A stretch of DNA of 64,000 bases. Origin: CAWIUB01 sp963839175. GTDB taxonomy: Bacteria; Actinomycetota; Actinomycetes; Mycobacteriales; Jatrophihabitantaceae. Each line of letters opens with the position of its first letter. Position 1 is the first letter of the stretch. Positions 26,245-35,045 of the stretch are shown piece after piece. The position numbers and the translations under genes were made by a program. The notes beneath the pieces were generated by a model that had not been told where the DNA came from, did not search any database, and was given only the letters and a program-made list of their open reading frames with translations. The stretch lies in NCBI GenBank assembly GCA_963839175.1, contig CAWIUB010000039.1:67179-131178 (forward strand), in the 5' to 3' direction.

Positions 26245-26814
26245 ATGGCCGTGCATCTGACCCGTATCTACACCAGGACAGGCGACGACGGCACGACCGC
26301 GCTCGGCGACATGTCCCGGGTCGACAAGACGCATCCGCGGGTAGCCGCCTACGCCGACTGCGACGAGACCAACGCGGCGATCGGTGTCGCGGTCGCCCTC
26401 GGTGAGCTGCCCCCGCCGATCACAGCGGTGCTGCACCAGGTGCAGAACGACTTGTTCGATGTGGGCGCCGATCTCTGCACGCCGGTGGTCGCGAACCCGC
26501 AGTACCCGCCGTTGCGGATCACCGCTGCCCAGGTCGAACGGCTGGAAGGCTGGTGCGACCAGTTCAATGCTCAGTTGGCGAAGCTGGATAGCTTCATCCT
26601 GCCGGGCGGCACACCCGGTGCCGCCTTCCTGCATCAAGCCCGCGCTGTCGCCCGGCGAGGCGAGCGCAGCGCCTGGGCGCTGTACGCGGTCGACCCCGAG
26701 CACACCAATCGCGAGGCGTTGCGGTATCTCAATCGTCTGTCGGATTTGCTGTTCATCCTCAGCCGCACGGCCAACCCCGGCGGCGACGTCTTGTGGCGCC
26801 CTGGCGGCGACTGA
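26245..26814 (+). CDS. Cob(I)alamin adenosyltransferase, PduO type
   Basis: 189 residues. ATP:corrinoid adenosyltransferase that makes adenosylcobalamin, the cofactor of IcmA and MeaA. The N-terminal ATP-binding motif TRTGDDGTTALGD, ADCDETNAAIG, QNDLFDVGADL, FILPGGTPGAAFLHQARAVARRGER and LNRLSDLLFILSR are all classical PduO-type motifs. From memory, the same gene (Rv1314c) sits beside murA in M. tuberculosis. Convergent with the atp operon. Confidence 0.96.
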   Translation: MAVHLTRIYTRTGDDGTTALGDMSRVDKTHPRVAAYADCDETNAAIGVAVALGELPPPITAVLHQVQNDLFDVGADLCTPVVANPQYPPLRITAAQVERLEGWCDQFNAQLAKLDSFILPGGTPGAAFLHQARAVARRGERSAWALYAVDPEHTNREALRYLNRLSDLLFILSRTANPGGDVLWRPGGD

Positions 26815-26826
26815 CGTCCCACGACT

Positions 26827-26865
26827 TCGGGAGCATCTGATCCAGGCCCTGAGCCAGACTCCCGA
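26827..26865. terminator. Weak bidirectional hairpin between the adenosyltransferase and DUF2550 genes
   Basis: TCGGGAG (26827-26833) and CTCCCGA (26859-26865) form a 7-bp stem with a 25-base loop in the 53-base gap between convergent stops. It may end the atp operon transcript. No T tract. Confidence 0.3.
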
Positions 26866-26867
26866 CC

Positions 26868-27272
26868 TCAGGACGACGGGGCCGAGGACTCCAGCCACGA
26901 GACGAAGCCGGTGTAGGCGCCGTCGGCCAAGGCGATCGTGACGTCGCCCGTGGAGTCACGGCATTCGACGATGATCGCGCTGGCCGGCAGGGACGAACGC
27001 TCCTGCCCGGTCGGTGGGCGCTGGCCCACGACCTGCAGATCATCGCGCTGGATGATTCGCGACGGCCGCGTGCCGATGCCGATAGCCCGGTACCACCGCA
27101 ATTCGTTGCCCGAGTATCGCCCGACGCCGTACAGCCACCGGCTGCCGCGGCGGGTGGCCAACGGGATGGCGCCGGCGCTGCGCAGCATCTGCCGCTGCCG
27201 GGCCACGATGGACGCGAGCACGATCACGACGAGGATCAGCGCGATGGCGAAGATGAGATCGACGACGGCCAC
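26868..27272 (-). CDS. DUF2550 membrane protein, last gene of the atp operon
   Basis: 134 residues from a GTG at 27272, with a GGGGGAG site upstream. One N-terminal membrane helix (VDLIFAIALILVVIVLASIVA), then a basic region (RQRQMLRSAG, RRGSRWLYGVGRYSGNELRWYRAI) and a beta-rich domain. Matches the DUF2550 family, found after atpC in actinobacteria (Rv1312 in M. tuberculosis, from memory). Function unknown; conserved linkage to ATP synthase suggests a membrane-associated accessory role. It starts 22 bases after the atpC stop. Confidence 0.88.
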   Translation of the reverse strand: MAVVDLIFAIALILVVIVLASIVARQRQMLRSAGAIPLATRRGSRWLYGVGRYSGNELRWYRAIGIGTRPSRIIQRDDLQVVGQRPPTGQERSSLPASAIIVECRDSTGDVTIALADGAYTGFVSWLESSAPSS

Positions 27273-27294
27273 TGCGCTCCCCCGTAGCTGCCGA

Positions 27295-27690
27295 TCAGAC
27301 CGCTTCGCCGGCGGCACGCAGCCGCGCCAGAGCCCGGTTGCGCGCGTCCTGGGCCGCCGTATCGGTCTCCTCGGCGCCGGGTGACTCGACCTCCGCGCGG
27401 CTGAGCGCATCGCGGGCCCGGGCCACGTCGATCTCGCTAGCCTCCTCGGCGGTCTCAGCCATGATGGCGATCCCGTCCTCGCGGACGGACAGGAAACCGC
27501 CGTTGACGGCCACCCGCAGCTCGTCGTGGCCGTCGCGCACGACGCGAACCAGCCAGCCATCTTCCAGCTCCGCGAGCAACGGCTCGTGCCCGTCCAGGAT
27601 GCCGATCTCGCCCTCGGGCGTTCGGGCGATGACCATCGTGGCCTGCCCCGACCAGATCGGCCGCTCGACCGCGACCACCTCGACGTGCAT
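27295..27690 (-). CDS. atpC: F1Fo ATP synthase subunit epsilon
   Basis: 131 residues from the ATG at 27690 with AAGGGA upstream. N-terminal beta-barrel (MHVEVVAVERPIWSGQATMVIARTPEGEIGILDGHEPLLA) and a C-terminal helical hairpin (EEASEIDVARARDALSRAE). The subunit belongs to the F1 rotor stalk and restrains ATP hydrolysis. It follows atpD by 16 bases in the operon atpB-E-F-H-A-G-D-C. Confidence 0.96.
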   Translation of the reverse strand: MHVEVVAVERPIWSGQATMVIARTPEGEIGILDGHEPLLAELEDGWLVRVVRDGHDELRVAVNGGFLSVREDGIAIMAETAEEASEIDVARARDALSRAEVESPGAEETDTAAQDARNRALARLRAAGEAV

Positions 27691-27706
27691 CACGCGTCCC
27701 TTCCGC

Positions 27707-29158
27707 TCAGGCCTTCTTCAGCTCATCGGCTTTGCGCTCGAGGTCTTCGAGGCCGCCGCACATGAAGAACGCCTGCTCGGGGTAGCTGTCGAACTCGCCC
27801 TCGCACAGCCGCTTGAACGCATCGACCGTCTCGGTCACCGGCACGAACGACCCGTCCAGCCCGGTGAAAACCTTGGCCACGAACGTGTTCTGCGACAGGA
27901 AGCGCTCGATGCGCCGCGCCCGGCCGACCAGGATCTTGTCCTCCTCCGACAGCTCGTCGACACCCAGGATCGCGATGATGTTCTGCAGCTCGGCATAGCG
28001 CTGCAGGATCTCCTTGGTGCGCTGGGCGACCTGGTAGTGCTCCTCACCGACATAGCGCGCATCGAGAATGCGCGACGTCGAGTCGAGTGGGTCCACCGCA
28101 GGGTAGATGCCCTTCTCCGAGATCGGCCGGGAGAGCACGGTCGTGGCGTCAAGGTGGGCGAACGCGGTGTGCGGCGCGGGGTCGGTGATGTCGTCGGCCG
28201 GCACGTAGATCGCCTGCATCGAGGTGATCGAGTGGCCACGGGTCGAGGTGATCCGCTCCTGCAGCTGGCCCATCTCGTCGGCCAGCGTCGGCTGGTAACC
28301 CACCGCGGACGGCATCCGGCCGAGCAGCGTCGACACCTCCGAACCCGCCTGGGTGAACCGGAAGATGTTGTCGATGAACAGCAGCACGTCCTGGCCCTGG
28401 ACGTCGCGGAAATACTCGGCCATGGTCAGCGCCGAGAGAGCCACCCGCAGCCGGGTGCCCGGCGGCTCGTCCATCTGCCCGAAGACCAATGCGGTCTTCT
28501 CGATGACGCCGGTCTCGGTCATCTCGACGATCAGCCCGGTGCCCTCACGGGTGCGTTCACCGACTCCGGCGAACACCGACACGCCGCCGAAGTTCTCGGC
28601 GACCCGGTAGATCATCTCCTGGATCAGCACGGTCTTGCCCACGCCGGCCCCACCGAACAGCCCGATCTTGCCACCCAGCACGTACGGGGTGAGCAGGTCG
28701 AGGACCTTGACGCCGGTCTCGAACATCTCGGTCTTGCTCTCCAACTGGGCGAACGGCGGCGGATCGCGGTGGATCGGCCAGCGCTCGGTGATCTCGAGCG
28801 AACTGGCCTCGACGTCGAGCGGCTCGCCGAGGCAGTTGAAGACGTGGCCCTTGGTCACGTCCCCGACCGGAACCGTGATCGGCCCGCCGGTGTCGGTGAC
28901 GACGGCCCCACGGACCAGCCCGTCGGTCGGCTGCAGCGCGATGGCCCGCACGATGTCATCGCCGATGTGCTGCTCGACCTCGAGGGTCATCGTCTTGGCC
29001 ACCTCTTCGAGGGCGATCTCGACGGTGAGCGCGTTGAACAGCGCCGGCATGGTGTCGCGGCTGAACTCGACGTCGACGACCGGACCGATCACCCGGACGA
29101 CCCGGCCGGTGCCAATGTGGTGCTCGCTCGCGGTGGCGATCTCGTCGGTAATGGTCAC
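27707..29158 (-). CDS. atpD: F1Fo ATP synthase subunit beta
   Basis: 483 residues, the catalytic F1 subunit. Walker A GGAGVGKTVL, catalytic Glu region GVGERTREG, Walker B VLLFIDNIFRFTQAGSEVS and DELSEEDK (the C-terminal DELSEED motif) are all present. Its ATG overlaps the atpG stop (ATGA at 29155-29158), showing translational coupling. Confidence 0.98.
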   Translation of the reverse strand: MTITDEIATASEHHIGTGRVVRVIGPVVDVEFSRDTMPALFNALTVEIALEEVAKTMTLEVEQHIGDDIVRAIALQPTDGLVRGAVVTDTGGPITVPVGDVTKGHVFNCLGEPLDVEASSLEITERWPIHRDPPPFAQLESKTEMFETGVKVLDLLTPYVLGGKIGLFGGAGVGKTVLIQEMIYRVAENFGGVSVFAGVGERTREGTGLIVEMTETGVIEKTALVFGQMDEPPGTRLRVALSALTMAEYFRDVQGQDVLLFIDNIFRFTQAGSEVSTLLGRMPSAVGYQPTLADEMGQLQERITSTRGHSITSMQAIYVPADDITDPAPHTAFAHLDATTVLSRPISEKGIYPAVDPLDSTSRILDARYVGEEHYQVAQRTKEILQRYAELQNIIAILGVDELSEEDKILVGRARRIERFLSQNTFVAKVFTGLDGSFVPVTETVDAFKRLCEGEFDSYPEQAFFMCGGLEDLERKADELKKA

Positions 29159-30081
29159 TCTTCGCTCCCTGTCGCCGCGAGCGCGTCGGCGCCGCCGACG
29201 ATCTCGCTGATCTCTTGCGTGATCTCTGCCTGGCGGGCCTGGTTGGCCAGCCGGGTGTAGGTCTTGATCAGCTCGTCCGCGTTGTCCGCGGCCGACTTCA
29301 TCGCGCGGCGCCGCGACGCGGATTCGGAGGCGGCGGCGTCGAGGAGCGCCGTGTAGATGCGGGTGTTCACGTACTTGGGCAGCATGGCTTCGAGCAACTT
29401 CTCGGCGTCCGGCTCGAAGTCGTAGGCCGGCAGCGGACCTTCGTACGCAGCCGCCTCGGTCTCCTCGACCACGAGCGGCGCGATGCGCAATGCCACGGGC
29501 GTCTGGGTCAGCATGGACCCGAATTCGGTATAGACGACGTGCACCTCGTCCACACCCTGCAGCCCTTCGCTGGTCGCCGAGTCGTCCGCTCCCGTGAGGA
29601 ACGTCTTGACCAGCTCCTCGCCGATCTCGCGCGCGTTCTCGTACGCAGGCTGCTCGGAGAACCCCGTCCAGCTGGCCGCGATGGGCCGCTGACGGAACGA
29701 GTAGTAGCCCACGCCCTTGCGGCCGACCACGTAGAGCCGGACGTCCTTGCCCTCGTCGTTCAGCAGTTCCCCGAGCTCGTTCGCGGTCCGCAGCACGTTG
29801 GCGTTATAGCCGCCGGCGAGCCCGCGGTCGGAGGTCACCACGAGGACGCCGGCGCGGCGCGGATTCTCCCGCTCGACGAGCAGCGGGTGGTCGAGGCTGG
29901 CGTTGCTGGCCAGGGCCGTCAACGCGTTGGTGAGCTCCCGGGCGTACGGCTTGGCCGCCGCCACCCTCGCCTGGGCCTTGAGGATCCGCGAGGCGGCGAT
30001 GAGCTCCATCGCCTTGGTGATCTTCTTGGTCGATTGCACCGACTTGATCTGCCGGCGGTAGACCCGCAGCTGCGCTCCCAC
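29155..30081 (-). CDS. atpG: F1Fo ATP synthase subunit gamma
   Basis: 308 residues, the central rotor shaft. The N-terminal helix QLRVYRRQIKSVQSTKKITKAMELIAASRI and the C-terminal helix ASRRRAMKSAADNADELIKTYTRLANQARQAEITQEI are the coiled coil of the family. The middle contains VTSDRGLAGGYNANVLR. It is 10 bases after the atpA stop and overlaps atpD by 4. Confidence 0.97.
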   Translation of the reverse strand: MGAQLRVYRRQIKSVQSTKKITKAMELIAASRILKAQARVAAAKPYARELTNALTALASNASLDHPLLVERENPRRAGVLVVTSDRGLAGGYNANVLRTANELGELLNDEGKDVRLYVVGRKGVGYYSFRQRPIAASWTGFSEQPAYENAREIGEELVKTFLTGADDSATSEGLQGVDEVHVVYTEFGSMLTQTPVALRIAPLVVEETEAAAYEGPLPAYDFEPDAEKLLEAMLPKYVNTRIYTALLDAAASESASRRRAMKSAADNADELIKTYTRLANQARQAEITQEISEIVGGADALAATGSEE

Positions 30082-30091
30082 GGCGGACCGC

Positions 30092-31738
30092 TCAGCCGCT
30101 CGGTGGTGGTGCCGGGCGTACCCGGGTCACCTTGTCGCGCCCGACGTCCTCGGCGTCCATGGCTTCGGCCTCCGCTTCCTCCGCGGCGGCCTGCTCCGTC
30201 GTTGTGAACTCCTCCTTGACTTCTTCAACCGCCTTGCGCAGCTCATCGATGGTGTCGTCGGGCAGCTGGCCGGTCTCGGCGATCGTGTCGAAGATCTGCT
30301 TGGCGTTGTGCTGGATGTACTCGTGCAGCTCTGCCTCGAACCGGCGGATGTCGGCGACCGGAACGTCGTCCAGCGAGCCCGACGCACCGGCCCAGATCGA
30401 CACGACCTCCCGCTCGGGCGGGAAGGGGCTCGACTGCGGTTGCTTGAGCAGTTCGACCAGGCGGGCGCCACGCTCCAGCTGCGCCTTCGACGCCTTGTCC
30501 AGGTCCGAGCCGAACGCAGCGAACGCCTCCAGCTCCCGGTACTGGGCAAGATCGACCCGAAGGCGACCGGCCACCTGTTTCATCGCCTTGCTCTGCGCAG
30601 CCCCGCCGACGCGCGAGACGGAGATGCCGACGTTGATGGCTGGACGTACGCCGGCGTTGAACAGGTCGGTCTCCAGGAAGCACTGCCCATCGGTAATCGA
30701 GATGACGTTCGTCGGGATGTATGCCGAGATGTCGTTGCCTTTCGTCTCGATGATCGGCAGGCCGGTCATCGATCCGCCGCCCATCTCGTCGGACAGCTTG
30801 GCGCAGCGCTCGAGCAGCCGCGAGTGTAGGTAGAACACGTCGCCCGGGTAGGCCTCCCGGCCCGGAGGGCGGCGCAGCAGCAGCGACACCGCGCGGTAGG
30901 CCTCGGCCTGCTTGGTCAGATCATCGAAGATGATCAGCACGTGCTTGCCGTCGTACATCCAGTGCTGGCCGATCGTCGAGCCGGTGTAGGGAGCCAGGTA
31001 CTTGAAGCCGGCCGAGTCGGACGCGGGCGCCGCGACGATCGTCGTGTACTCCAGCGCACCCGCCTCGTCGAGCGTGCGCCGTACCGCGGCGATGGTCGAG
31101 CCCTTCTGACCGATCGCCACGTAGACGCACCGCACCTGCTTCTGCGGGTCGCCGGATGCCCAGTTGGCACGCTGGTTGATGATCGCGTCCAGGCAGACCG
31201 TGGTCTTGCCGGTCTGCCGGTCGCCGATGATCAGCTGCCGCTGGCCGCGGCCGATGGCCGTCATCGAGTCGATGGCCTTGATGCCGGTGAGCAGCGCCTC
31301 CTTGACGTCTTGGCGCTGAACGACCGACGGCGCCTGCAACTCCAGCACGCGACGTTCGTCCGTCTCCACTTCGCCCAGGTCGTCGATAGGGTTGCCGAGC
31401 GGGTCCACGACCCGTCCGAGGTAGGCGTCGCCGACCGGGACCGACAGGATCTCCCCCGTCCGCTTGACTTGCTGGCCCTCCTCGATGTGTGTCGCGTCGC
31501 CGAGCACCACGACGCCGATGTCGCGCACGTCGAGGTTGAGGGCGACGCCCAGGGTGCCGTCCTCGAACTCCACCAGCTCGTTGGCCATGGCGCTGGGCAG
31601 GCCTTCGACGATCGCGATGCCGTCGAACGTCTCCGCCACGACGCCGACCTCCTCGCGGGCGGCCTCCGGCGTGTAGGACGCGATGTACCCGGCAATGGCG
31701 CTACGGATCTCGTCCGCGGAGATGGTCAGCTCAGCCAT
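30092..31738 (-). CDS. atpA: F1Fo ATP synthase subunit alpha
   Basis: 548 residues, the regulatory nucleotide-binding F1 subunit. P-loop GDRQTGKTTV, VYVAIGQKGSTIAAV, LIIFDDLTKQAEAYR and the arginine-finger region SVSRVGGAAQSKAMK are conserved. The N-terminus (ISADEIRSAIAGYIASY) contacts delta. The acidic C-terminal tail (about 505-548, EEVKEEFTTTEQAAAEEAEAEA) is longer than in most bacteria, as in other actinobacteria. It starts 63 bases after the atpH stop. Confidence 0.98.
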   Translation of the reverse strand: MAELTISADEIRSAIAGYIASYTPEAAREEVGVVAETFDGIAIVEGLPSAMANELVEFEDGTLGVALNLDVRDIGVVVLGDATHIEEGQQVKRTGEILSVPVGDAYLGRVVDPLGNPIDDLGEVETDERRVLELQAPSVVQRQDVKEALLTGIKAIDSMTAIGRGQRQLIIGDRQTGKTTVCLDAIINQRANWASGDPQKQVRCVYVAIGQKGSTIAAVRRTLDEAGALEYTTIVAAPASDSAGFKYLAPYTGSTIGQHWMYDGKHVLIIFDDLTKQAEAYRAVSLLLRRPPGREAYPGDVFYLHSRLLERCAKLSDEMGGGSMTGLPIIETKGNDISAYIPTNVISITDGQCFLETDLFNAGVRPAINVGISVSRVGGAAQSKAMKQVAGRLRVDLAQYRELEAFAAFGSDLDKASKAQLERGARLVELLKQPQSSPFPPEREVVSIWAGASGSLDDVPVADIRRFEAELHEYIQHNAKQIFDTIAETGQLPDDTIDELRKAVEEVKEEFTTTEQAAAEEAEAEAMDAEDVGRDKVTRVRPAPPPSG

Positions 31739-31801
31739 CGGTTCATCCTGTCTCGTGCGTGTCTCGAGGTTGCCTGGTCACTGTCAGACCATTGTCCCGC
31801 C

Positions 31802-32626
31802 TCAACCGGCTACTGCCTTGCGCGCCGCGGCGATCCGGCTCGCGACGCTGCCGTCGATCACCTCGTCGCCGACGCGGATCACTAACCCGCCCTGGACGGA
31901 AGGTTCGACGAACGTGCGCACCGCAATCGGACGGCCGTACATCGCGCTCAGCGTCGTCGCGATCAGCTCCTCCTGAGCGTCGGTCAGCGCGACGGCCGAG
32001 ATGACCCGCGCGATCGAACGCGACTGACGGGCGGCCGCCGCTTCGAGCTGCGCGGCGATCGCGTGCTCGACGCTGCGCTTGCGCAGGCTCGCCACCGCAT
32101 GCTCGACGAGCTCATGGGTGACCGGCGAGGCCTTGCCGGCCAGCAGGGTTCGCACCAGCTCGGCACGCGGTTCGCCCGGGAGGTCGGCCTGGTCCAGCAG
32201 CGTTGTCAGCTCGGGTTCGGCGCCGAGGATCCGCTCGAGCCGAAACAGTTCGTCCTCAACTTCGCCCAACGAACCGTCAGCCGCGGCGGAGGCGAGCAGC
32301 GCGTCGTCAGCCACCTGCTCGAGCGCGTCGCCGAGGTCCCAGGGCGACGCCCACCGTTGCTGGGCCGCGGTCCGCACGATGTCCAGGCCCGTCGCGCTCA
32401 CCTTGCCCGAGAGCAGGCTCTCAATGAGCTCGCCGCGGGACGTCGTAGAACTGGCCGGGTCCGCTACCGCGCGCCGCAACCGCGGCTGGGAGGCCAGCAG
32501 GTCCGCGACGGCGTAGAGCTCCGCGGCGAGCCCGGTGCGACCTTCGGTGGTCGAGAAACGTCCCGACAGCCCGTCCAGCCGCTCGCGCACGACGGCCAGC
32601 GACACGCGGCTCGCCCCGGTCATCAT
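31802..32626 (-). CDS. atpH: F1Fo ATP synthase subunit delta
   Basis: 274 residues from the ATG at 32626, whose ATGA overlaps the atpF stop. The conserved C-terminal part (SVEHAIAAQLEAAAARQ..., VRTFVEPSVQGGLVIRVGDEVIDGSV) is typical. It is about 90 residues longer than E. coli delta, close to streptomycete delta, and not fused to a b-subunit as in mycobacteria. It belongs to the peripheral stalk, joining F1 to the b dimer. Confidence 0.95.
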   Translation of the reverse strand: MMTGASRVSLAVVRERLDGLSGRFSTTEGRTGLAAELYAVADLLASQPRLRRAVADPASSTTSRGELIESLLSGKVSATGLDIVRTAAQQRWASPWDLGDALEQVADDALLASAAADGSLGEVEDELFRLERILGAEPELTTLLDQADLPGEPRAELVRTLLAGKASPVTHELVEHAVASLRKRSVEHAIAAQLEAAAARQSRSIARVISAVALTDAQEELIATTLSAMYGRPIAVRTFVEPSVQGGLVIRVGDEVIDGSVASRIAAARKAVAG

Positions 32627-33192
32627 GGCCGATCACTCCCGGCACCGGCCGCGCTGCTCGCCGCATCGCTGGCCTCCAGCCCGGCCAGAAACGAGTCGAC
32701 CGTGGCGTGTACTTGCGAGTCGTCGGCGAGCCGCTGGCCGACGATCTTCTCCGACAGCTCGAGGGCCAACGTCCCGATCTCGCTGCGCAGCTCGCGCACG
32801 ATCTGACTGCGCTGGGTCTGCAGCTGTGACTCGCCGCGGGCGACGATCCGGGCAGACTCCTCCTGCGCCTGTCCCCGCAAGTCCTCGACGATGCGCTGCG
32901 CCTCAGCGCGAGCGTTCTCGCGGATCTGCGCCGCGTCGCCACGGGCGTCGGCCAGCTGCGCCTGGTACCGCGCCAGCGCCTGCCTGGCCTCTGCCTGCGC
33001 GGCCTCGGCCCGCGCGATCCCGCCCTCGATGGCGTCCCGCCGGGCAGCGAACGTCGCCTCGAACTGCGGGACCACGTACTTGGCCAGCAGGTACAGCAGG
33101 ATGCCGAAGATGATCAGGACGAGGATGATCTCCGACCAGTGCGGCAACAGCGGGTTGACTTCCTTCTCCGCTGCGAGATGGATCGCTGTCAT
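32623..33192 (-). CDS. atpF: F1Fo ATP synthase subunit b
   Basis: 189 residues: a single N-terminal membrane helix (WSEIILVLIIFGILLYLLAKYVV) and a long charged helix (FEATFAARRDAIEGGIARAEAAQAEARQ...) that dimerises as the stator. The C-terminus is low complexity (SDAASSAAGAGSDRP). It overlaps atpH by 4 bases and follows atpE by 27. Confidence 0.96.
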   Translation of the reverse strand: MTAIHLAAEKEVNPLLPHWSEIILVLIIFGILLYLLAKYVVPQFEATFAARRDAIEGGIARAEAAQAEARQALARYQAQLADARGDAAQIRENARAEAQRIVEDLRGQAQEESARIVARGESQLQTQRSQIVRELRSEIGTLALELSEKIVGQRLADDSQVHATVDSFLAGLEASDAASSAAGAGSDRP

Positions 33193-33219
33193 GGCGTGAC
33201 CTTAGAACTCGGCGGGATG

Positions 33220-33447
33220 CTAGAGAACGAAAGCAAGCGCAATGCCGATGATGGCCAGCGCCTCGGCAAGCGCGAACCCGAGGATCGCGAGCGGCTGCAG
33301 CCGGCTCTGCATCTCCGGCTGACGGGCCGTGCCATTGATGTAGGCCGCGAAGATCAGCCCGATACCGACGCCAGGACCGATGGCCGCGAGGCCATAGCCG
33401 ACCATGTTGAGCGTGCCGCCCGACGTCGCCGCCAGTACTGCTGACAT
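33220..33447 (-). CDS. atpE: F1Fo ATP synthase subunit c
   Basis: 75 residues from the ATG at 33447; the open frame further upstream overlaps the atpB end and is not conserved. Two membrane helices with the polar loop ARQPEMQ and the proton-carrying Glu in the second helix (GFALAEALAIIG). The first helix holds GYGLAAIGPGVGIGLIF. It forms the rotating c-ring. Confidence 0.96.
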   Translation of the reverse strand: MSAVLAATSGGTLNMVGYGLAAIGPGVGIGLIFAAYINGTARQPEMQSRLQPLAILGFALAEALAIIGIALAFVL

Positions 33448-33512
33448 TGAAGTGTCCTCTCGTTGGTTGGCCCTGTGCTGCACAGTGGCCGGTTGATGCG
33501 CGGCTGGAAAGA

Positions 33513-34334
33513 TCAATGTTCTTCGGCTAGCGCCCCGCCTATGTACTGCGCGGTGAGCAGGGCGAACACGTACGCCTGCAGGATCGCGACGATGAGTTCC
33601 AGGAACCCGACGAAGATCCCGAGGGCAAAGGAGAGCACGCCGACCGGCTTAACCAGGAACGACCCGGTGGCGTGCAGCAGGAGATAGTCGCCGCCGGTCG
33701 CGAACAGCAGAAGCAGCAGGTGACCGGCGAACATGTTGGCGAACAACCGCAGGGAGAGCGTTACCGGACGGATCAGGATGTTCGACAGGAACTCGAGCGG
33801 GATCAGCAGCGGCAAGATGACCCACGGAACGCCCGGTGGGACCGTCTGGAGCTTGAGGTAGCCGAGGAAACCGTGCCGTCCGATACCGACCGCGTTGTAG
33901 GTGATCCACACCATCGCCGCAAGCGCGTAGGCGAAGCTCGCCCGGGCGAACGGCGCGAACTGCAGGAACGGGATCAGCCCGAAGAGGTTGTTGACGAGGA
34001 TGAAGGAGAACAGCGTGAGCAGCAGCGCGACGAACCTGGCGTAGTCCTTGGCCCCGATGCTGTCTTGTGCGACGCCGTTACGGATGAAGCTGTACGCCTG
34101 CTCACCAAGGAATTGTGCCCGCGACGGGACGAGCGCACGGCGGCGCGACGTCGAGTAATAGAAGACGAACACGACGACCGCTGCCAGCGCCAGCAGCAGC
34201 GAAGGCTTCGTCAGCAGCAGGTTGTTGCCGTGGAAGATGTCCGGGAACTCGAAGTCTGCCGGGCCAGGTGCGTTGAACCCGGGATTCGGGGCGGCCAAGA
34301 TCTCCCAAGGGCCAGCAAGGCCACCGTGTGTCAC
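33513..34334 (-). CDS. atpB: F1Fo ATP synthase subunit a
   Basis: 273 residues, five to six membrane helices. The essential Arg that faces the c-ring lies in VTLSLRLFANMFAGHLLL. The last helices (GIFVGFLELIVAILQAYVFALLTAQYIGGAL) are well conserved. The N-terminus is periplasmic and short of charges. First of the core atp genes; preceded by two small AtpI/AtpZ-like genes. Confidence 0.96.
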   Translation of the reverse strand: MTHGGLAGPWEILAAPNPGFNAPGPADFEFPDIFHGNNLLLTKPSLLLALAAVVVFVFYYSTSRRRALVPSRAQFLGEQAYSFIRNGVAQDSIGAKDYARFVALLLTLFSFILVNNLFGLIPFLQFAPFARASFAYALAAMVWITYNAVGIGRHGFLGYLKLQTVPPGVPWVILPLLIPLEFLSNILIRPVTLSLRLFANMFAGHLLLLLFATGGDYLLLHATGSFLVKPVGVLSFALGIFVGFLELIVAILQAYVFALLTAQYIGGALAEEH

Positions 34335-34349
34335 GTGGTCTCTCCTCGA

Positions 34350-34655
34350 TCATCGGTCGCGTTCACCGGGGGGGCCGGCCTCGTCGGTGGTCTCGGAACT
34401 CGTCGTGCGGTCAGTGGGTGTGTCGTGTGAAGCAGGCACCCCCCCGTATCTGTGGAAGATCAGATATAACCCGAACGCCGCGCCGAGCACGATTCCCAGC
34501 GGGGTCAAGTAGCTGATAGACAGCCAGCGGCCGAGTGCCCAGCCCAGGAATCCGTAGAACCCGATCCCCGCGACAAGGTATCCGAACGCGACCCACGGAT
34601 CACCACCACCCTGGCCACCTGGTCCAGTGCGATCTGGCGACGTGTGACTGGTCAT
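34350..34655 (-). CDS. AtpZ/AtpI-like small membrane protein
   Basis: 101 residues, with two membrane helices (WVAFGYLVAGIGFYGFLGWALG and LTPLGIVLGAAFGLYLIFHRYG) and hydrophilic Gly/Thr/Ser-rich ends. This matches the small AtpZ/AtpI proteins encoded just before atpB, which help c-ring assembly or ion handling. It lies 15 bases upstream of atpB. A second, AtpI-like gene precedes it, so both types are here. Confidence 0.85.
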   Translation of the reverse strand: MTSHTSPDRTGPGGQGGGDPWVAFGYLVAGIGFYGFLGWALGRWLSISYLTPLGIVLGAAFGLYLIFHRYGGVPASHDTPTDRTTSSETTDEAGPPGERDR

Positions 34656-34684
34656 CGCCCAGCGAACTCTAACAGTTGTCGCGT

Positions 34685-35041
34685 CTAACGCCCGTTACCA
34701 GGCCGGGCCGCGCGCAGCTGTTCGGCGATCCACGCGACGACGGCCACGACGAGGCCGAGCGCGAAAGCTGGACCGTCCACGACCTCGGGGTTCGACCGGG
34801 CCAAGACGGCCGCGAGGATGGCGGCGATCATCGCGTACGTCAGCAGCGCCACCACCATGGACAGTGCGGGCGTCACCCGATCGGCCCACCGCACCGCCGC
34901 GATCCCAACCGTGAACGCGAGGCCGGCGACGACCACCCCGCACGTGTAGCTCACCCCCGCGCGAAGACCGGAGAAGGCCAGGTACCCGGCGAATCCGACC
35001 ACCGCCAAGACCAGCAGCGCCGTCCACTGGGTCCGGTACAC
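34685..35041 (-). CDS. ATP synthase subunit I-like membrane protein
   Basis: 118 residues with four membrane helices (TALLVLAVVGFAGYLAF, VSYTCGVVVAGLAFTVGIAAV, ALSMVVALLTYAMIAAILAAVLA, FALGLVVAVVAWIAEQL) and a short basic end. Length and position (between wecA and the atp genes) fit AtpI, the chaperone for c-ring assembly; Rv1303 holds this place in M. tuberculosis, from memory. The start is 4 bases after the wecA stop, so transcription probably runs from wecA into the atp operon. Confidence 0.85.
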   Translation of the reverse strand: MYRTQWTALLVLAVVGFAGYLAFSGLRAGVSYTCGVVVAGLAFTVGIAAVRWADRVTPALSMVVALLTYAMIAAILAAVLARSNPEVVDGPAFALGLVVAVVAWIAEQLRAARPGNGR

Positions 35042-35045
35042 CCGT

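Noticed and set aside
27338..29260. 640-codon ORF on the + strand over atpC/atpD
   Set aside because: Antisense shadow of conserved atp genes in GC-rich DNA; Arg/His/Asp-rich composition and no domain.
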